Assembly (NCBI RefSeq): GCF_001507435.1
Contig: NZ_LMWH01000279.1
Span: 1 to 29,590, forward strand
Source: Streptomyces sp. NRRL F-5122
GTDB lineage: Bacteria > Actinomycetota > Actinomycetes > Streptomycetales > Streptomycetaceae
Reading direction: 5' to 3'
DNA length: 29,590 nt
In this document: positions 23,569 through 29,590 of the stretch, in pieces
Numbering within the stretch: the stretch's first letter is position 1
How the letters are laid out: every line of letters starts with the position of its first letter
Translations under genes and position numbers: made by a program
Notes under the pieces: model-generated
The model's database searches: none
What the model saw: the letters and a program-made list of their open reading frames with translations, nothing else
Told to the model about the DNA's origin: nothing

Positions 23569-24006
23569 TCACGTGGAAGGGGAGAGCTGCTCGCGCACCC
23601 ATGCGGGTTCGGGGTTGGTGTACGGACGGCCGTCCACGATGACGGTGGGCACGGTCTCATTGCCGTCGTTGGCTTTTCTCACCACGGCCGCTCCAGCCGG
23701 GTCACGCCAGATGTTGACCCAGTACAACTGGCGGGCGTCGCGACCCAACCGGATACGCAGGCGCAGACAGTACGTGCAGCCCGGCCGCCAGAAGACCACC
23801 GGCCGGCCGTCGATCGTGCTGCGCTGCTGCGCCTCCTGCGCACCGATCGATTTCGGGAAGATCAGGGGCGAGTTCACACCTGCGAGCAGCACGAACACCA
23901 GTAGTAGTACTGCGGCTGGGGCGGGGTCCCCACCGGAGATCAGCCCCGTCGCAGCGACTGAGCCGCAGAGCACCAGCAGTATCGGTAGGATCCACGCGCA
24001 CAACAT
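23569..24006 (-). CDS. Membrane-anchored glutaredoxin/mycoredoxin-like protein
   Basis: The 145-residue protein has two N-terminal hydrophobic segments (residues 3-22 and 30-46) and then a glutaredoxin domain: RPVVFWRPGCTYCLRLRIRLGRDARQLYWVNIWRDPAGAAVVRKANDGNETVPTVIVDGRPYTNP. The active site is C77-T-Y-C80, and the cis-Pro is in TVPT. In actinobacteria such proteins probably reduce mycothiol-mixed disulfides at the membrane. The mRNA is probably leaderless, with minus-strand TAGCCT (24015-24020) ending 8 nt before the ATG. Confidence 0.85.
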   Translation of the reverse strand: MLCAWILPILLVLCGSVAATGLISGGDPAPAAVLLLVFVLLAGVNSPLIFPKSIGAQEAQQRSTIDGRPVVFWRPGCTYCLRLRIRLGRDARQLYWVNIWRDPAGAAVVRKANDGNETVPTVIVDGRPYTNPEPAWVREQLSPST

Positions 24007-24014
24007 GGCGTCGC

Positions 24015-24020
24015 AGGCTA
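24015..24020 (-). promoter_or_regulatory. -10 box (TAGCCT) of the glutaredoxin gene
   Basis: Minus-strand TAGCCT ends 8 nt before the start codon; no Shine-Dalgarno is visible. Confidence 0.45.
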
Positions 24021-24190
24021 CCGATGAGCCGCAATGGGCCTCGAACCAGGCCGCTCGCCTGGGCGTTGGCGGGACGAGGTGGTGGCCATCGTATGGTCAT
24101 GTGCTCAGGCAACTTACCGAGTTCCTTACAGAAAGCCCCCGGCGTTCACGCCAGGGGTGAATGCATCTCAAGGCTGCTCTGACGTGCACC

Positions 24191-24559
24191 TTAGAGCGGA
24201 CGCTTTTGCTGCTCGATGTACTTGCGCACGATCGACAATGGTGCTCCGCCGCACGACGCGGAGAAGTAGGAGGGCGACCACAGGTGCCCATGCATGACAG
24301 CGCGGTTGATCCGCCCGGTGAACTCATGCCGGATCCGACGAGCGGATATACCCTTGAGGCTGTTGACCAGCTTTGAGGGGGTCACCTTGGGTGGGTAGTG
24401 CACCAGGAGGTGGACGTGATCGCGTTCACCGTTGAACTCTTTCAACTCCGCTTAGGAGTTCTTGCAGAACTTGCGCATGATCTCTTCGCCGCGCGTGAGC
24501 ACGTCGCTGTTGGACGCGCCGCGCTGGTACGTCGTCACAAGGGCCAAGTGCACGTGCAT
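24191..24559 (-). pseudogene. tnpA: IS200-like transposase TnpA, interrupted by a stop codon
   Basis: From ATG 24559 the minus strand reads MHVHLALVTTYQRG...GEEIMRKFCKNS, then TAA (24452-24454), then in the same frame AELKEFNGERDHVHLLVHYPPKVTPSKLVNSLKGISARRIRHEF...HLWSPSYFSASCGGAPLSIVRKYIEQQ. The HUH motif (HVHLLV) and the C-terminal helix with the Tyr nucleophile (KYIEQQ) are both after the stop. Intact TnpA is a Y1 HUH transposase of about 130-140 residues that moves single-stranded DNA. The nonsense codon makes this copy inactive unless read through. Confidence 0.88.
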
Positions 24560-24630
24560 CGCCGAACTACCTGTTTGCACGCCTGCAGGCATTCTGACTA
24601 CCTATGAGACCAACTCTCGTAAGATCTTGG

Positions 24631-24698
24631 GTGTGCCCCCGGAAGGGGCAGGCGACCCCAGGCCGGAATCCCTGGACTTAGGCCAGGGAGCACGTCAA
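24631..24698 (+). ncRNA. IS605 right end, remnant of an omega-RNA scaffold
   Basis: TGCCCC (24634-24639) pairs with GGGGCA (24645-24650), and TCCCTGG (24669-24675) pairs with CCAGGGA (24683-24689), followed by GCACGTCAA. This order is characteristic of the right end of tnpB-bearing IS605 elements, where the 3' end of the guide omega-RNA is encoded; sequence after the end (from about 24699) would be the guide. No TnpB is present here to use it. Confidence 0.6.
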
Positions 24699-25018
24699 TG
24701 CCAGATACATTCGTCGATCACGATCTGGGGGTCGGCTGTGCGGCGTGTGAAGACGTAGCGCAGCCATCCCCGGCCGTGATCGAAGTAGATGACATGGGCT
24801 CCGCTGGGGCGGGTGGACTGGACGGGTTCGACACTCATCCCGGTGGGTAGGTCTGCGGCTTTGTCGATGCCTCGGAAGTAGGGGTCGTTCGCGGTGACGA
24901 GTTCGGCGCGGGCGGCATCGACCAGGGCACGGGCCGGTGGTGGGAGGGTGTTTTTGTTGTCCTCGGCTTCTTTCGTCCAGTCGGCTTGCCAAGGGGGGCC
25001 CATGAATTCGGCTGTCAC
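24695..25018 (-). CDS. Small protein of unknown function, possible toxin of a toxin-antitoxin-type operon
   Basis: The 107-residue protein (MTAEFMGPPWQADWTKEAED...PPARALVDAARAELVTANDPYFRGIDKAADLPTGMSVEPV...HVIYFDHGRGWLRYVFTRRTADPQIVIDECIW) has two N-terminal helices and then three or four strands ending in an Arg-rich hairpin and an IVIDE strand. This order recalls RelE/ParE toxins, but I do not see a definite signature. The ATG overlaps the stop of the DUF6247 gene by 4 nt. The stop codon (24695-24697) is supplied by the right end of the IS605 element, so the native C terminus may have been changed. Confidence 0.6.
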   Translation of the reverse strand: MTAEFMGPPWQADWTKEAEDNKNTLPPPARALVDAARAELVTANDPYFRGIDKAADLPTGMSVEPVQSTRPSGAHVIYFDHGRGWLRYVFTRRTADPQIVIDECIWH

Positions 25019-25362
25019 TGGCCGGGCTGTGCCTTACTCGCCTCGCGGCGCAGCCGTCCCGCCTCTTCCACCAGGCTCTTGGCGTGTGCGTTGTCTGTGG
25101 CGTCGGCTGCCTCGTCTTCCAGGCGGTGGACCCGGGCCTCCAGTTGGGGATCCCGGGCGAGCGCGAATTCGGCCCACCATCGGGTCATGAAGGCAGGCAG
25201 CGGTGCCAGGTCGTAGGTTTCGGCGATCTTTTCGCGCCAGTTGCGGTCGAAGTCGGGCAGGAGCTTGGGGGTGTGCTGTTCGATGGCGGCGCGGAGCGCC
25301 TTGGGGGTGCGTTCGGGCATGGGCGGGAGGGATCCCTGCAGGCCGGCGGCGGCGGTTGTCAT
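25015..25362 (-). CDS. DUF6247 family protein
   Basis: The 115-residue protein matches the DUF6247 family: RTPKALRAAIEQHTPKLLPDFDRNWREKIAETYDLAPLPAFMTRWWAEFALARDPQLEARVHRLEDEA, mostly helical with a coiled C-terminal part. Function unknown; its size, helical nature and 4-nt overlap with a small downstream gene fit an antitoxin role. It lies 31 bp after the tandem-RHH gene on the same strand. Confidence 0.75.
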   Translation of the reverse strand: MTTAAAGLQGSLPPMPERTPKALRAAIEQHTPKLLPDFDRNWREKIAETYDLAPLPAFMTRWWAEFALARDPQLEARVHRLEDEAADATDNAHAKSLVEEAGRLRREASKAQPGQ

Positions 25363-25393
25363 TGCGCGCGCTCTTTCGTCATGACAGTGCGGG

Positions 25394-25795
25394 TCAGGCG
25401 GCTACGGACGGGGCGCCAGGCGCGCCGGAGGAAGTGAGCGCGTCGCGCTGAGTCGTGGTGACCATGCGGGCGTAGGGGTGGATATCGCCTCGGGCGTACG
25501 CGTCGAGCAGGAGCTCGCACAGTGCGGACATGGACCGGACGCCGTCCTTTGCGCGTTGCGTGTCGGCGCCGCTCCATACGGCATCGGATGCGAAGACGGT
25601 GCGTCCGCGCCGGTTGCCCGCCTTCGTAGCGGCGGCCCGGTGAGGCAGGGGGAGTGTTCCTGCGGCGTATTCGGCAAGGGCGCGACTCATGACCCAAATC
25701 AGAGGCAGGCCCTCGGTTTTGGCGCGGGCTCCGGCAGCGTCCCACACCCCCTTGGCTACGTTGGGGGCGCGTTCGCTCTCGCCGACGGCAGGCAT
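25394..25795 (-). CDS. Tandem ribbon-helix-helix-like protein
   Basis: The 133-residue protein contains two similar units: NVAKGVWDAAGARAKTEGLPLIWVMSRALAEYAAG (residues about 12-46) and TVFASDAVWSGADTQRAKDGVRSMSALCELLLDAYARG (about 66-103). Each has a short strand, a VW-x-x-A helix, a turn and a second helix with an Ala/Leu core, as in RHH DNA-binding proteins. A single chain with two RHH units could bind DNA as a pseudodimer. It heads a three-gene operon and probably regulates it. GGAG lies before the ATG. Confidence 0.6.
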   Translation of the reverse strand: MPAVGESERAPNVAKGVWDAAGARAKTEGLPLIWVMSRALAEYAAGTLPLPHRAAATKAGNRRGRTVFASDAVWSGADTQRAKDGVRSMSALCELLLDAYARGDIHPYARMVTTTQRDALTSSGAPGAPSVAA

Positions 25796-26282
25796 GTGTC
25801 GCTCCAGTGGTCAGTGTGTTCTACCTATTGGAACGGTACTACGGATCGAATCGGTCCGCAGACGTACCTGCCGATCGGGCACAGGCGATCGCGGCTCATG
25901 CTGTGAACACGCCCGGATCCGCAGTCGAGGGCATCGGCCCGTCACGGCCCCTCGCGAACGCCCTCACCGAACCGCTGCGTCCGGTCGTTGCGGCCCGCTT
26001 TGCCACCGGCACGGCGGAAACGGCCGTTGGGCAGAGGAAGCGTGCGCACCGCACGTTTCGTCTGCAGCTGGGGAGTGTGCGTCACGGGCCACTGTCCGGC
26101 GGCTGCCGCCGATGTGGGGAGTGCCGTTCGGCACAGATCGTGCGCTCGATCGACTCGCGAGCACTGGACAGTAGCCCAAAGCCAGGGTGCGGGCCTGAGC
26201 GTGGTGGCGGCCCTACCGCAACGCGGGAACGACGACGCTCTGTGGGACGTGCAAGGTTGCACGTCAGAGGGCTGCGAGGCGC
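25796..26282. other. Intergenic region between the tandem-RHH operon and the phosphatase gene
   Basis: About 487 bp without a credible gene. Near the operon start, GTTC-TACCTATTG-GAAC (25818-25834) is a possible operator for the tandem-RHH protein. CGTGCG-CAC-CGCACG (26041-26055) and the dyad at 26246-26265 are the other structures. Confidence 0.4.
26246..26265 (-). terminator. 20-bp perfect dyad after the phosphatase gene
   Basis: GACGTGCAA-GG-TTGCACGTC is a perfect inverted repeat 18 bp beyond the phosphatase stop. It probably terminates that transcript; a protein-binding role is possible. Confidence 0.55.
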
Positions 26283-27515
26283 TCAACCGATGTCGGGGCC
26301 AGTCGCCCCGACTGGTCGTAGCCCTCCCACTTCGGCCGGCTCCCGGTCGCCCGGTGTGACGCGGTGGGCCACCAGGGCGGCGAGGTCGTCATCACGGGTG
26401 CCATAGACGTAGGCGCCCAGATCCTGGTGGAGGTGGTCGAGGAGTTGCCGGGGCGGATCATGGACCCATCGGCGGACACGCTGGGTGAGGGGGTAGAAGG
26501 TCCCGGTACCGTCGCGGGTCTCGCTGACGCCGTCCGTGTAGAGCAGCAGGCGGTCGCCGGCGCCAAAGGGGATGGTATCGACCTGGTAGTGGTCGCCAAG
26601 CAGGGCGGCCATGTTTATGGGTGGTGACGGCGCGCTGGGTTCCAACTCGCATACTTCGTCGCCGTGCAGCAGCAGTGGCGGCGGGTGTCCGCAGTTGACC
26701 AGACGGGCGATGGGTTCTCCGGCGGGGATCTCGACCAGCAGGATGGTGACGAAGCGCTCCAGCGCGTCGTCGCTGGGGACATGCTCGCCGTATCGGCTCA
26801 TGCTGGTCTCCAGCCGGTGTGCCAGGTCCGGCAAGTGAGGGGCGTCCTGGACGAATACCCGAAAGGAACTAAGGACGACCGAGACGACCTCGACGGCCGG
26901 GAGGCCCTTGCCTCGCACGTCACCGATGATCAGCCGCACCCCGTGCGGGGTCTGCCGCGCCTCGTAGAAGTCGCCGCCGATGCGGGCCTGCGCGGCGGCC
27001 GCCTGGTAGAGAACCTCGACGTCGATGTGCCCGAGGTGATGCGGGACCGGGCGCAGCAGCACGCGCTGCGCCGTCTCCGCCACGGAGCGGACCTCAGCGA
27101 GGGTGCGCTCCCGGTGCTGCCGTGCGCGGCTGGCGTAGGCGGCGGCCAGGGTGACAGCCGCGATCGTGATCAAGGTGAAGATTCCGGGAGTCCGGTCCAG
27201 AGTGTGGTCGGCGGCGGAGATGGCGAACCCGGCAATCAGGGTCAGCAGCCCGATGCCCAGCGTGCCGGCCACCGAGAACATCGCGGCGGCCAGCGCCGGG
27301 GCCGCCCCGAGCAGCCGGTAGAACTGCAGGTGGGGCGTAAAGAGGGCCGCCACCGAGGCCAGCACGATCACCAAGAGCGGGGTCAGGAGCGCTGGCGAGA
27401 ACGGCCGGTCCTCTTCCCGCATCCGCCGGGAGAGCCGCTTCGGGGCGATCACCTGCCTGAACGACCGAATGGCGCTGGCAGCGGATGCGATGGACGCCTT
27501 GACCTGTACACCCAT
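26283..27515 (-). CDS. Membrane PP2C/SpoIIE-type protein serine/threonine phosphatase
   Basis: The 410-residue protein has about four hydrophobic segments at residues 40-135 (LLTPLLVIVLASVAALF, LGAAPALAAAMFSVAGTLGIGLLTLIAGFAI, IFTLITIAAVTLAAAYA), then a coiled linker and an RsbU/SpoIIE phosphatase domain: QARIGGDFYEA, LIIGDVRGKGLPA, VNCGHPPPLLL and DRLLLYTDGVSETRD, with all metal-binding Asp residues present. Such proteins dephosphorylate anti-anti-sigma factors; streptomycetes have many. No PAS, GAF or kinase domain is present and no anti-sigma gene is adjacent. ATG 27515 has AAGGA upstream. Confidence 0.9.
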   Translation of the reverse strand: MGVQVKASIASAASAIRSFRQVIAPKRLSRRMREEDRPFSPALLTPLLVIVLASVAALFTPHLQFYRLLGAAPALAAAMFSVAGTLGIGLLTLIAGFAISAADHTLDRTPGIFTLITIAAVTLAAAYASRARQHRERTLAEVRSVAETAQRVLLRPVPHHLGHIDVEVLYQAAAAQARIGGDFYEARQTPHGVRLIIGDVRGKGLPAVEVVSVVLSSFRVFVQDAPHLPDLAHRLETSMSRYGEHVPSDDALERFVTILLVEIPAGEPIARLVNCGHPPPLLLHGDEVCELEPSAPSPPINMAALLGDHYQVDTIPFGAGDRLLLYTDGVSETRDGTGTFYPLTQRVRRWVHDPPRQLLDHLHQDLGAYVYGTRDDDLAALVAHRVTPGDREPAEVGGLRPVGATGPDIG

Positions 27516-27748
27516 TTTCTGTCCTTAGGTGGAGGCGGTTCACCGATGCCCCTTTGCAGTGGAAACTACCTGAACTATGCCTAAATGAGGCAATAAGGCT
27601 GAAGTCTAAAACCGTCAGTGGCGGTACGGCTGCTGTGGATCATGGTTGCGCCATTCGATGGCCACCGCCGGCCCGAGGTGACCCCTCCAGTCGCCAATGC
27701 AACCTTTTGTCGTATTTGCACAACTCTGGCACACTGAAGTCAGTAAAC

Positions 27749-27763
27749 GCAACAAGGAGTTGC
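27749..27763 (+). promoter_or_regulatory. Hairpin presenting the ribosome site of the TetR gene in its loop
   Basis: GCAAC (27749-27753) pairs with GTTGC (27759-27763) around AAGGA; AAGGAG (27754-27759) is the ribosome site of ATG 27767. The upstream DNA (27516-27748), A/T-rich near 27560-27620, carries TGCCT-5-AGGCA (27578-27592). Confidence 0.45.
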
Positions 27764-27766
27764 ATT

Positions 27767-28384
27767 ATGGCTTCGGCGACCTTCACCGAACGGTGCGGCA
27801 CGGTCCGCACAGGCGGTCGCAGTGCTCGGGTGCGTGCGGCCGTCTACGAGGCGACGCTGCTCGAGCTGGGCCGGCGCGGTTACGCCGCACTATCCATCGA
27901 GGACATCGCAGCGCGAGCCGGCGTGCACAAGACGACGATCTACCGACGTTGGGGGACCAAGGACACGCTGCTGGCGGCCGCCATGGGCGACCTGGTCGAC
28001 GCCGGGGTCCCGGTGCCGGACACCGGCGCGATCGAGACCGACCTGCGCGAGTACGCCCGATCGATCGTGGACGTTCTCATCAGCGACGCGGGCGCAATCG
28101 TGGTATCCGTGCTGTTCTCCGACGCGGCCAGGGCGCCGAAGGTCGCCGAGGTCAAGCGGAACCTCTTCGCCGAACGGCAGCGGCTCGCCGCACCCATCGT
28201 CGAACGGGCGATCCAACGCGGTGAACTACCGGCGGACACCGATCCACATGAGCTGATCGGCTTGATGGCCGCGCCGATCTACTATCGGCTCCTGGTCACC
28301 GGCGAACCCCTCGACCATGCCGTGGGCGACCGCGCGGCCCTCGCCGCCCTTGCCGCGGCGCCTGTTGTCCCACCCGGACGATGA
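27767..28384 (+). CDS. TetR-family regulator (upstream of an atypical SDR)
   Basis: The 205-residue protein has a TetR HTH at residues about 20-70: RAAVYEATLLELGRRGYAALSIEDIAARAGVHKTTIYRRWGTKDTLLAAAMGDLV. The C-terminal domain (LREYARSIVDVLISDAGAIVVSVLFSDAARAPKVAEVKRNLFAERQRLAAPIVERAIQRGELPADTDPHELIGLMAAPIYYRLLVTGEPL) is of the TetR_C type common in actinobacteria. ATG 27767 is set by AAGGAG. The same-strand SDR gene 253 bp downstream is the likely target; such TetR-SDR pairs are common. Confidence 0.9.
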   Translation: MASATFTERCGTVRTGGRSARVRAAVYEATLLELGRRGYAALSIEDIAARAGVHKTTIYRRWGTKDTLLAAAMGDLVDAGVPVPDTGAIETDLREYARSIVDVLISDAGAIVVSVLFSDAARAPKVAEVKRNLFAERQRLAAPIVERAIQRGELPADTDPHELIGLMAAPIYYRLLVTGEPLDHAVGDRAALAALAAAPVVPPGR

Positions 28385-28637
28385 ACCGCCAACTCGTCGC
28401 ATTCAGGCCGCGAGTGCTGGCATGTGCCCCGGAAATCCGGACCGATCAGCAGGCGGATCGATGTTGGTCCGATGCTCGATGCAGCGCGGGCCCGGCGTGA
28501 CCTACCGGTACGGCGAGCTATCGGCGGGACGGCTGCGGGACCCTGCGAGTGACCACTCCGGTGGTGCCCCCAACGGTCCACATCTGGCGGCATAAGATAG
28601 TTGATTGGCCGCATATCCCCTGAAGGGACCTTGGATT
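28385..28637 (+). other. Intergenic region between the TetR gene and the atypical SDR
   Basis: CCGGA-AA-TCCGG (28429-28440) may be a weak terminator of the TetR gene. TAAGAT (28593-28598) is a likely -10 for the SDR, with no clear -35. Confidence 0.4.
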
Positions 28638-29324
28638 GTGACCACCTCGATCATTGTCGGAGGAAGCGGCGCGCTGGGACACGTTCTGGCACAGCGATAC
28701 GCCAACCGCGGCGACAGCGTCATCATCACCAGTCGCACCAGGGAGCACGCCGATACGGTGGCCGGCGAAATCGCCGGCACGGTCCGGGGTCTGGCCGTTG
28801 ACCTGTCGCGACCGGAAACCATCGACGCAGCGCTCGTCGATGTAGGGGACGTCGACAACCTGGTGATTACCGGCGTCTCAGAGGGTTTCAACACCCTTGC
28901 GGACTTCGACATCGCCAGGGCCGTCGAAGCCGTGACAATCAAACTGGTGGGGTACACGGAGACGGTGCGCGTCCTGCGTGACCGGTTCACCCCCGGCGCG
29001 TCGGTCGTACTCTTCGGCGGCCTGGCCAAAGAACGCCCCTACCCCGGCTCCACCATCGTGACCGCCATCAACTCGGGTATCACCGGACTGATGAAGACCC
29101 TCGCACTGGAGATCGCACCCCATCGTGTTAACGCGCTCCATCCTGGCGTGGTGGGTGACAGCCCGAGGTGGCGCGACGTACCCGACCACCCCCACGTACC
29201 GCGTACCCCCATCGGGCGCTTGGTGACGATGGCGGAAGTCGCCGACGCCACCGACTTCCTCCTCTGCAACACCGGCGTCAACGCCCAGGACCTGTTCGTC
29301 GACGGCGGACTGCGCGTCGCCTGA
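28638..29324 (+). CDS. SDR-family protein lacking the catalytic Tyr and Lys
   Basis: A 228-residue Rossmann protein: VTTSIIVGGSGALGHVLAQRYANRGDSVIITSR at the N terminus, NLVITGV for the NAG strand, and RVNALHPGVVGDSPRW and DLFVDGGLRV at the C terminus. In the segment where classical SDRs have Y-x-x-x-K, aligned on the following GLxxxLALE helix, this protein has VTAIN, so Tyr is Val and Lys is Asn; the catalytic Ser region reads LFGGLA. It may bind NAD(P) without classical reductase chemistry. GTG 28638 is preferred because the beta strand begins there, with AAGGG upstream; TTG 28605 is an alternative. Confidence 0.83.
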   Translation: MTTSIIVGGSGALGHVLAQRYANRGDSVIITSRTREHADTVAGEIAGTVRGLAVDLSRPETIDAALVDVGDVDNLVITGVSEGFNTLADFDIARAVEAVTIKLVGYTETVRVLRDRFTPGASVVLFGGLAKERPYPGSTIVTAINSGITGLMKTLALEIAPHRVNALHPGVVGDSPRWRDVPDHPHVPRTPIGRLVTMAEVADATDFLLCNTGVNAQDLFVDGGLRVA

Positions 29325-29502
29325 CACGACCGCCCAACCCCGATGAGGTGTAGAAGCCAAATGCCAAACGTCTCCGGACGATCAAGAACAGAGGCCGTCT
29401 CTGGGGCGTATGGGGTCACCCGACGCCGACCAACAACGACAGAAGCCCACGGCATCTGAACTACTCAGAGCCGCAGGCTTGTTCTGCCCCGCTAGTGGCT
29501 CG
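29325..29502. other. Intergenic region at the right side
   Basis: No gene, repeat or promoter that I can support. Confidence 0.4.
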
Positions 29503-29590
29503 TCACGCAGCCTTGGCCGGGTATTGGGTCCACTGGCGGATCGGTGAGTCGGGGGCGAAGTTGGTCTTCGGTTCCGCGTGAGTGCTGCGC
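29503..29590 (-). CDS. C-terminal end of an unidentified gene, cut by the window edge
   Basis: The minus strand is open from the window edge to TGA at 29503-29505 and ends STHAEPKTNFAPDSPIRQWTQYPAKAA. The composition is protein-like and differs from shadow frames. The protein is not recognised; an insertion-sequence transposase is one possibility. Confidence 0.4.
   Translation of the reverse strand, partial: RSTHAEPKTNFAPDSPIRQWTQYPAKAA

Larger units (their letters stand above)
24120..24698 (-). mobile_element. Decayed IS200/IS605-family element lacking tnpB
   Basis: The element reads: left-end hairpin CCCCC-GGCG-TTCA-CGCC-A-GGGG (24136-24157), a broken tnpA on the minus strand (24191-24559), and a typical right end on the plus strand (24631-24698). 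In complete elements with this divergent layout tnpB lies between tnpA and the right end; here fewer than 75 bp remain between them, so tnpB is deleted. The right end abuts the small-protein gene at 24695. The outer left boundary is not exact. Confidence 0.75.

Noticed and set aside
25942..26286. 114-codon minus-strand frame after the phosphatase gene
   Set aside because: Cys/Arg/Ala-rich without a ribosome site or family pattern, and it contains the 26246-26265 dyad.

Overview
The window is very G+C-rich, with strong third-position G/C bias, GTG/TTG starts, SD-less genes with a TANNNT box 6-8 nt before the start codon, and many protein families typical of Streptomyces (DUF6114/DUF6230, DUF6518, DUF6247, maltokinase cap-like protein, Rox-like and Ere-like enzymes, degenerate Fic/Doc toxin). 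It reads as an accessory, chromosome-arm-like region of a Streptomyces or close relative: short transcription units, many regulators, gene remnants, dispersed repeats and one decayed insertion sequence. No tRNA, rRNA or CRISPR array was recognised.

Layout. 1-977 has no credible gene. 978-4827: a MocR-type regulator, then after a terminator and a repeat-rich control region a translationally coupled thioesterase-patatin pair. 5168-6415: a divergent MarR regulator/FMN reductase pair with three TGAANNTTCA dyads between them. 6416-7294 is non-coding and repeat-containing. 7295-10466: maltokinase cap-like protein, XRE regulator, Nudix hydrolase, an orphan Imm21 immunity gene, and the C-terminal half of gpsA, cut where the Imm21 gene begins. 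10516-13161: a double-HTH regulator divergent from a DUF4097 protein and an alpha/beta hydrolase, with GCAAC/GTTGC repeats between. 13719-16452: S41 peptidase and a rifampicin-monooxygenase-like flavoprotein preceded by a 19-codon leader ORF. 16867-17492: RHH/Fic-like toxin-antitoxin pair. 17584-18936: erythromycin-esterase-like gene (minus strand) preceded by an 8-codon leader ORF. 19274-20845: DUF6230-DUF6114 membrane pair. 21089-24006: DUF6518 protein, TetR/SDR divergent pair, membrane-anchored glutaredoxin. 24120-24698: decayed IS200/IS605 element lacking tnpB. 24695-25795: three-gene minus-strand operon (tandem-RHH protein, DUF6247 protein, small protein) that looks like an uncharacterised toxin-antitoxin-type module. 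26283-29324: membrane SpoIIE-type phosphatase, TetR regulator and an SDR without the usual catalytic Tyr/Lys. A gene end enters from the right edge.

The most interesting signal is regulatory. The two resistance-type genes (Rox-like and Ere-like), on opposite strands, share one promoter layout: A/T tract, 3 bp, -35, 19 bp, -10 TAGCYT. Each is followed by a very short leader ORF and by RNA segments that can pair in alternative ways. This suggests antibiotic-sensing control, with a WblC/WhiB7-like promoter plus attenuation, around two drug-modifying enzymes.
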